Positions 55,037-64,000 of a stretch of DNA of 64,000 nucleotides are shown one piece after another. Origin of the DNA: Anaeromyces robustus (taxonomy: Eukaryota > Neocallimastigomycota > Neocallimastigomycetes > Neocallimastigales > Neocallimastigaceae); assembly GCA_002104895.1 (NCBI GenBank), contig MCFG01000042.1, positions 203,751 through 267,750 on the forward strand. The letters run 5' to 3'. Position 1 is the stretch's first letter. Every line of letters starts with the position of its first letter. A program made the translations under genes and the position numbers. The notes beneath the pieces were generated by a model. That model made no database searches, was not told where the DNA came from, and saw only the letters and a program-made list of their open reading frames with translations.

Positions 55037-56294
55037 TTAATAAGTAATAATAAAAAAGTAAAAAAAAAAAATGGAATGTTTTAATTTACAATTACAAGAA
55101 AAAATATTTTTTTTAATTATAAATTAAGTTTTATTAAATAAATAACTATAATAAAAATAATATTATATTTCATTATTATATATTTAGATTTTAATATATA
55201 TTAAATTGTATTGTAAAATAAATATGATTATTATATATAATTTATTTTGACAATTTTCAACATAGATTTTGTTATAAATTTTGGTGAATAGAATTTTCTG
55301 TTTTATTTTATTTTTTAATTATATAACTTCTATCAGAATTAATAAATGTTTTAAACATTAATTAATGTAAATTTATGATGTTCGCGTTATTAATAATATG
55401 ATATGCAAGTCTTTTATGTGCGTTGTTTGCTTTTAGTTGTATAATTAGGCTTTATTAATTATTTTTATTAATTATTTAATTTTATTAAAACCAGAAATAC
55501 CTCCGATTAATAATTCTAATATGGAGGATTATTAAATTGAAAAACTTTAAAAATAATACAAAAATTAAAAAATTTTAAATAGTTATATAATAATTAATAT
55601 ACAAGAATATAAACTAATATATTATAGAATATATATTAGAAATATAATAATAATATAGAAAATATTAAAAATAATAATATATTTAACAATATAATAATAA
55701 TAAATTATTACTATATTTTGATTATAATTTAATATACCGTAATATTAATAACATGGGAATATTAAAGTTATATGCATTAATAATATATTATATAATATAT
55801 AAAAAAACAAAAGAATTATTTAATTTAATATAATAAAGAATAGATGTTTAATATATAATAAAAATATAAATATAAATATATAAATTATTTTAACAATTAT
55901 TATAAAAAAAAAAGATATAAATTTAATATTTAATAATTATTATTAAATATACTACTCATATTCTACGCATATTGGTTTTATATCAAATACAAGTTGTTGA
56001 TATGTAATTAATATGAATAAAATCTATATAATCCAAAATAATACTTTCATATTTTAAAATTTCTGACAGATAAAGACTATAATTAGACTCTTATATAAAA
56101 TATTTTTTTAAAAAAAAAAAAAATAAAAGAATAAAAAAATGAATAATAATATAATATATAAATATAAATAATTAATTTTTATTAAATTGATAATTTTATA
56201 TTTATTATTTATTATTATTAAAAAATGTATATATCCTTTTTTAAATTATTTTTTTTTAATAATTATAATTTTTTTTTTCTTATTTTTTTTTTAT
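54109..56294. other. Upstream region of copy 5, homologous to upstream of copy 4
   Basis: Intergenic part of the segmental duplication. An (ATTT)n run covers about 54970-55038. No gene seen in 55400-56290. Confidence 0.65.
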
Positions 56295-56935
56295 TTTCTT
56301 TTAAGATATTTTTCTATAAGATTAGAAGGAGTAACATCATCACTGTTCAAATTATTATTTTCATATATTTCTCTAAATTCATTATAAGCACTTTCATTAA
56401 ATTAAAGTTTCCTATCTTTATTCTTAAAGACAAATTTAAAGAAAACTAATTCTCTTTTTAAATTATTATCCATTTCACTATTAGTGAAAGTAGTCATTTC
56501 GGATATCTTCATTAAAATGTTTAAAGTATTATATTTACGATTACTTTGAAATACAAAAAGCTTAAAATCTTTTTATTTTATTTTATTTTATTCTATTTTA
56601 TTTTACTTTATTTTATTTAGATTCAATATTTCAAAAATAATCCAACAATTCAAAATTAAATTTTTTTAATATTTCTTCTTCCTTTAAATTTAAGCAATCT
56701 TTATCACTAATTTTTATAAATAAAAATAAATAAAACTTCTAAAATTTAATATTTCTATATTCTTTTTAAAAATTTATATAATTCTAAAAGTTTTAATTTA
56801 TATTCTTTAAAAAGAGTTAAATTAAATTAAAGTTAATTTCATTTAAGTGTTAAGTGTTTACAGTAATTATCATTTATATAATTTTCGTTTATATAATTAA
56901 AAGATTCATTTCTATAAACAGTCATTCCGATCAAT
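56295..56935 (-). pseudogene. Second remnant of CotH exon 2, repeat 1 region
   Basis: Covers the same part of exon 2 as the fragment at 48533-49110, including the ACTATTAGTGAAAGTAGTCA landmark near 56477 (48737 in the other). It has stops, indels and a TTTTA-repeat insertion near 56570-56618. It lies about 420 bp 3' of copy 6. Confidence 0.8.
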
Positions 56936-57051
56936 AGGAGTGAATTTTAATCCATTATAATCTAATAAACTATATATCTTTAATAGGTTTTAAATATATT
57001 ATCATTTATTTTTCTATGTAATTTTATTTATTTCTTTCTTACTTTATTCAT

Positions 57052-57086
<35 letters not shown>

Positions 57087-57357
57087 TTTCTTCTATAATT
57101 TACTTTTATTTCTTTTTATAATTTATTTTATTCAATTATTTCTATAGTTAATTTTTATTTTTATTTATTTATTTTTATTCTATTACTTCTATACTTTTAA
57201 TATATATTTATTTTATTTTATTTATATTTAACTTTTTTTATTTACTTAGATTTTTTTATTATTTATATATATTTATTTTTATTTTTATAAATATCAATAA
57301 CAATACTTTTTATTATTTTGTAAATAAAAAATCATACAATTAATTAAATAAAAGATA
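56936..57357. other. 3' spacer of copy 6
   Basis: T-rich DNA with a TTTA run at about 57048-57087; similar in type to the region 3' of copy 5. No gene. Confidence 0.55.
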
Positions 57358-62024
<4,667 letters not shown>

Positions 62025-62277
62025 CTTTTATTATTATTTTTTTATTATTTAAGATTTTAAATTCTTTTATTATTTAATTATATTTTTTTATATATTTAGA
62101 TAATTTTTTATTTTTTTTTTTAGTATTTTTTATTATTTATTTTATAATAATTTTTAATATTAAAAATTAGTTGTAGTTTTTATTATTATTTTTTTTTTTA
62201 ATTTTTTTTTTGTTTTAATTTTTTTTTTGTTTTAATTTTTTTTTTGTTTTAATTTTTTTTTTGTTTTTCAATTTTTT

Positions 62278-62279
<2 letters not shown>
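62025..62279. other. Residual promoter region of copy 6
   Basis: About 255 bp of T-rich sequence, including a TTTTTGTTTTAA repeat at about 62190-62265, between the start codon of copy 6 and the retrotransposon tail. Copies 4 and 5 have longer related upstream regions. Confidence 0.6.
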
Positions 62280-62318
<39 letters not shown>

Positions 62319-64000
62319 GCACACAATTTGTATGTCAACTTTATTGAATTTAAATATTAAAATACATGAATCATAAAAAAAACACATAATGAAAAAAAAA
62401 TGATACTAAAAAAAATAAAAACCAGTAAAATATTATAGATAATAATAGATAATACTGGAGGAAAAAAAGAAGTATAATAATATTTAAAAACAATAAATCC
62501 ATACAGCCCTTAATTCTAAATATAGAATTAAAATAAAATTGATCTATCCTATTCCACTAGGGTCGGAAATAGGATCGGCATTTGCCCTACTAGGCTGTCC
62601 TACTGTGTTATCAGCATTGACGTTCCTGGAGAGGTTGGTTTTAAATTTATTGAATAATATATGTTGTCTTTTACAGACAACAGGCATGATATCATTCAAT
62701 AGAGCCGCAGATCGCAACAAGAATGGGGATTTTGAATAAGTACCAGATTCAGTCTGACACTTAAACAAACATTCCCATTCCTTTTTGTATGGACTATTGT
62801 TAATTCTATCACTAAAACCATAATCTCTACCACCAATTAAAAAAATATATATTCTATACCTATTAACTATTTTTTTACTACCTAATATATCTATATTACT
62901 TATACTATTATTACTACTTTTATAACCCTTAACAATATTATTTATTCTATTATCCACACTAGGGTTATTACTGGTCCTAACTAAACTATTAAAAAGACTA
63001 TCTAAAAAATAAAAAAAATTTCTATCTAAATCAGAGAAGTGATCAATACGAAGATTTTTAAATAAGAAACAATTTATAAACCAATGATCAATTCTCTGAT
63101 AACTGTCACAATGGAAACAACATGAACAACAATTAGGACAAGAATTATTAATCATTTTAGCAGCTTTTGCAACTCTAGCATCAATTTTATATCCACATCT
63201 TGCCCTAAGTATCCACCGAAAACCTTTGCTATATTCAGGAAATTCTAGATTAAGCTTTAAGTAACTTCTTGATTCTTCAAAGTTGTACAATTTATAAGTT
63301 TTAGCTTTAATTGATTTATCACTGTTCATGTCTCTGTCCCAATAGAATTCCATAATTTCTTTAGTAGAGGATGAAATATTGTTTAATTTATCATTTAATA
63401 TTTTACTTTCTTTGTCCCAAGTCCATTTTCTTGTTGTAGCAACATTATTAACTATCTTTGAGATAATGCAGTTGGAGTCCTTCCACTTATTAAAACATCT
63501 AACCTGAGCTAAAGCACATTTACCAGAAAGTGGAGGAATATTGAGTTCTTTTGAGATGCAATAAATAGAAACAAAAGAATTAGGTTTCGAGTAGCCTAAA
63601 ATCCAATAAAAACCTTTGTTAATTATTGTTTGTGTAGAACTAGTATTGTTTTTGTTAGAACCAAGCAAAGGCGCGTAATAGGAAACTTGTCCAATAACTT
63701 TTGCAGAGAATAAAGTTCTTTTAAGAGGAATAGGAATCAGATCATTTTTTAAAAAACCCTGAATTGAAAACAAAGCCTTACTAACTTTATTTTTCATTTT
63801 ACTAATAACGAATTTTAAATCTAGAGTTTTGTGAAAGGGAACACCAAGGTAAGTATAACAATCTGTTTTAGGGATTGCGATTCCTGTTAAATAAAAGGTA
63901 GGGTCCTCTCTAAGAATATATTCCGAATTTTCATGTCTAACAGCTAATGTGCCACATTTATTAATTCCAAAAGTCATCTCGTTGTCCTTAGCCCATTTAA
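62280..64000 (-). mobile_element. Non-LTR retrotransposon (LINE), 3' end
   Basis: Comprises the C-terminal part of a reverse transcriptase ORF, a 3' UTR (62316-62543) and a 36-nt poly-A tail (plus-strand T run at 62280-62315). Base composition is far less A/T-biased than the surroundings. The element runs off the window, so its 5' end, endonuclease and target-site duplication cannot be seen. The tail end points at the promoter of CotH copy 6. Confidence 0.9.
62544..64000 (-). CDS. LINE reverse transcriptase, C-terminal part (5' incomplete)
   Basis: Open frame of at least 485 codons continuing past the window edge. It starts in the late part of the RT domain: WAKDNEMTFGINKCG, then TDCYTYLGVPF, both typical of LINE RTs just after the catalytic YxDD motif, which must lie outside the window. 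A thumb-like region and a Cys/His-rich segment follow (CPNC, CCFHC, H-x4-C around DHWFINC), comparable to the zinc-binding domain after many LINE RTs. It stops at SDPSGIG. No internal stops or frameshifts are seen, so the element may be young. The visible Met at 63977 is internal and not a real start. Confidence 0.9.
   Translation of the reverse strand, partial: KWAKDNEMTFGINKCGTLAVRHENSEYILREDPTFYLTGIAIPKTDCYTYLGVPFHKTLDLKFVISKMKNKVSKALFSIQGFLKNDLIPIPLKRTLFSAKVIGQVSYYAPLLGSNKNNTSSTQTIINKGFYWILGYSKPNSFVSIYCISKELNIPPLSGKCALAQVRCFNKWKDSNCIISKIVNNVATTRKWTWDKESKILNDKLNNISSSTKEIMEFYWDRDMNSDKSIKAKTYKLYNFEESRSYLKLNLEFPEYSKGFRWILRARCGYKIDARVAKAAKMINNSCPNCCSCCFHCDSYQRIDHWFINCFLFKNLRIDHFSDLDRNFFYFLDSLFNSLVRTSNNPSVDNRINNIVKGYKSSNNSISNIDILGSKKIVNRYRIYIFLIGGRDYGFSDRINNSPYKKEWECLFKCQTESGTYSKSPFLLRSAALLNDIMPVVCKRQHILFNKFKTNLSRNVNADNTVGQPSRANADPISDPSGIG

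Overview
The window is nuclear DNA of a filamentous eukaryote with extreme A+T content, almost certainly an anaerobic gut (rumen) fungus of the Neocallimastigomycota. The evidence is intergenic DNA made largely of A/T homopolymers and TAA/AAAT microsatellites, short GT-AG introns, CBM1-tagged secreted pectinesterases with Asn/Trp-rich linkers, secreted CotH-like proteins, and a compact intron-less nitronate monooxygenase-type gene that looks bacterial in origin. No rRNA, tRNA or CRISPR array was found. Genus cannot be fixed from the sequence alone.

Layout. 1-10.4 kb: three pectinesterase (CE8) paralogues, one on the minus strand (761-1991) and two on the plus strand (5991-7472, 8843-10356), separated by microsatellites and a ~1 kb degenerate satellite. 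11.4-15.9 kb: a housekeeping gene, RQC2/NEMF (ribosome-associated quality control), in three exons. 16.9-17.9 kb and 39.6-40.6 kb: two close copies of a nitronate monooxygenase/FabK-like flavoprotein gene, both minus. 19.6-62.0 kb: six minus-strand paralogues of a large secreted CotH-kinase-like protein, three after each flavoprotein gene, plus three degraded fragments. 62.3-64 kb: the 3' end of a non-LTR retrotransposon (LINE) on the minus strand with a poly-A tail, still open at the window edge.

The main feature is the CotH array. Every copy has the same three exons: a 34-37 nt signal-peptide exon, a ~2.7 kb exon, and a ~1.15 kb exon with the CotH core. The middle exon inserts five divergent tandem repeats of about 150-185 residues between the first strand of the domain and the rest of it. 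I do not recognise this repeat module. Copies 2 and 4 read through intact. Copies 1, 3, 5 and 6 carry small indels, and copies 5 and 6 are probable pseudogenes. Shared intergenic sequence, repeated flavoprotein genes and mosaic similarity show that the region grew by block duplication and gene conversion.

Functionally, the pectinesterases de-esterify pectin outside the cell and bind cellulose through CBM1. The CotH-like proteins are predicted to be secreted or secretory-pathway proteins, possibly protein kinases, with unknown substrates. RQC2 and the flavoproteins are intracellular and appear unrelated to their neighbours.
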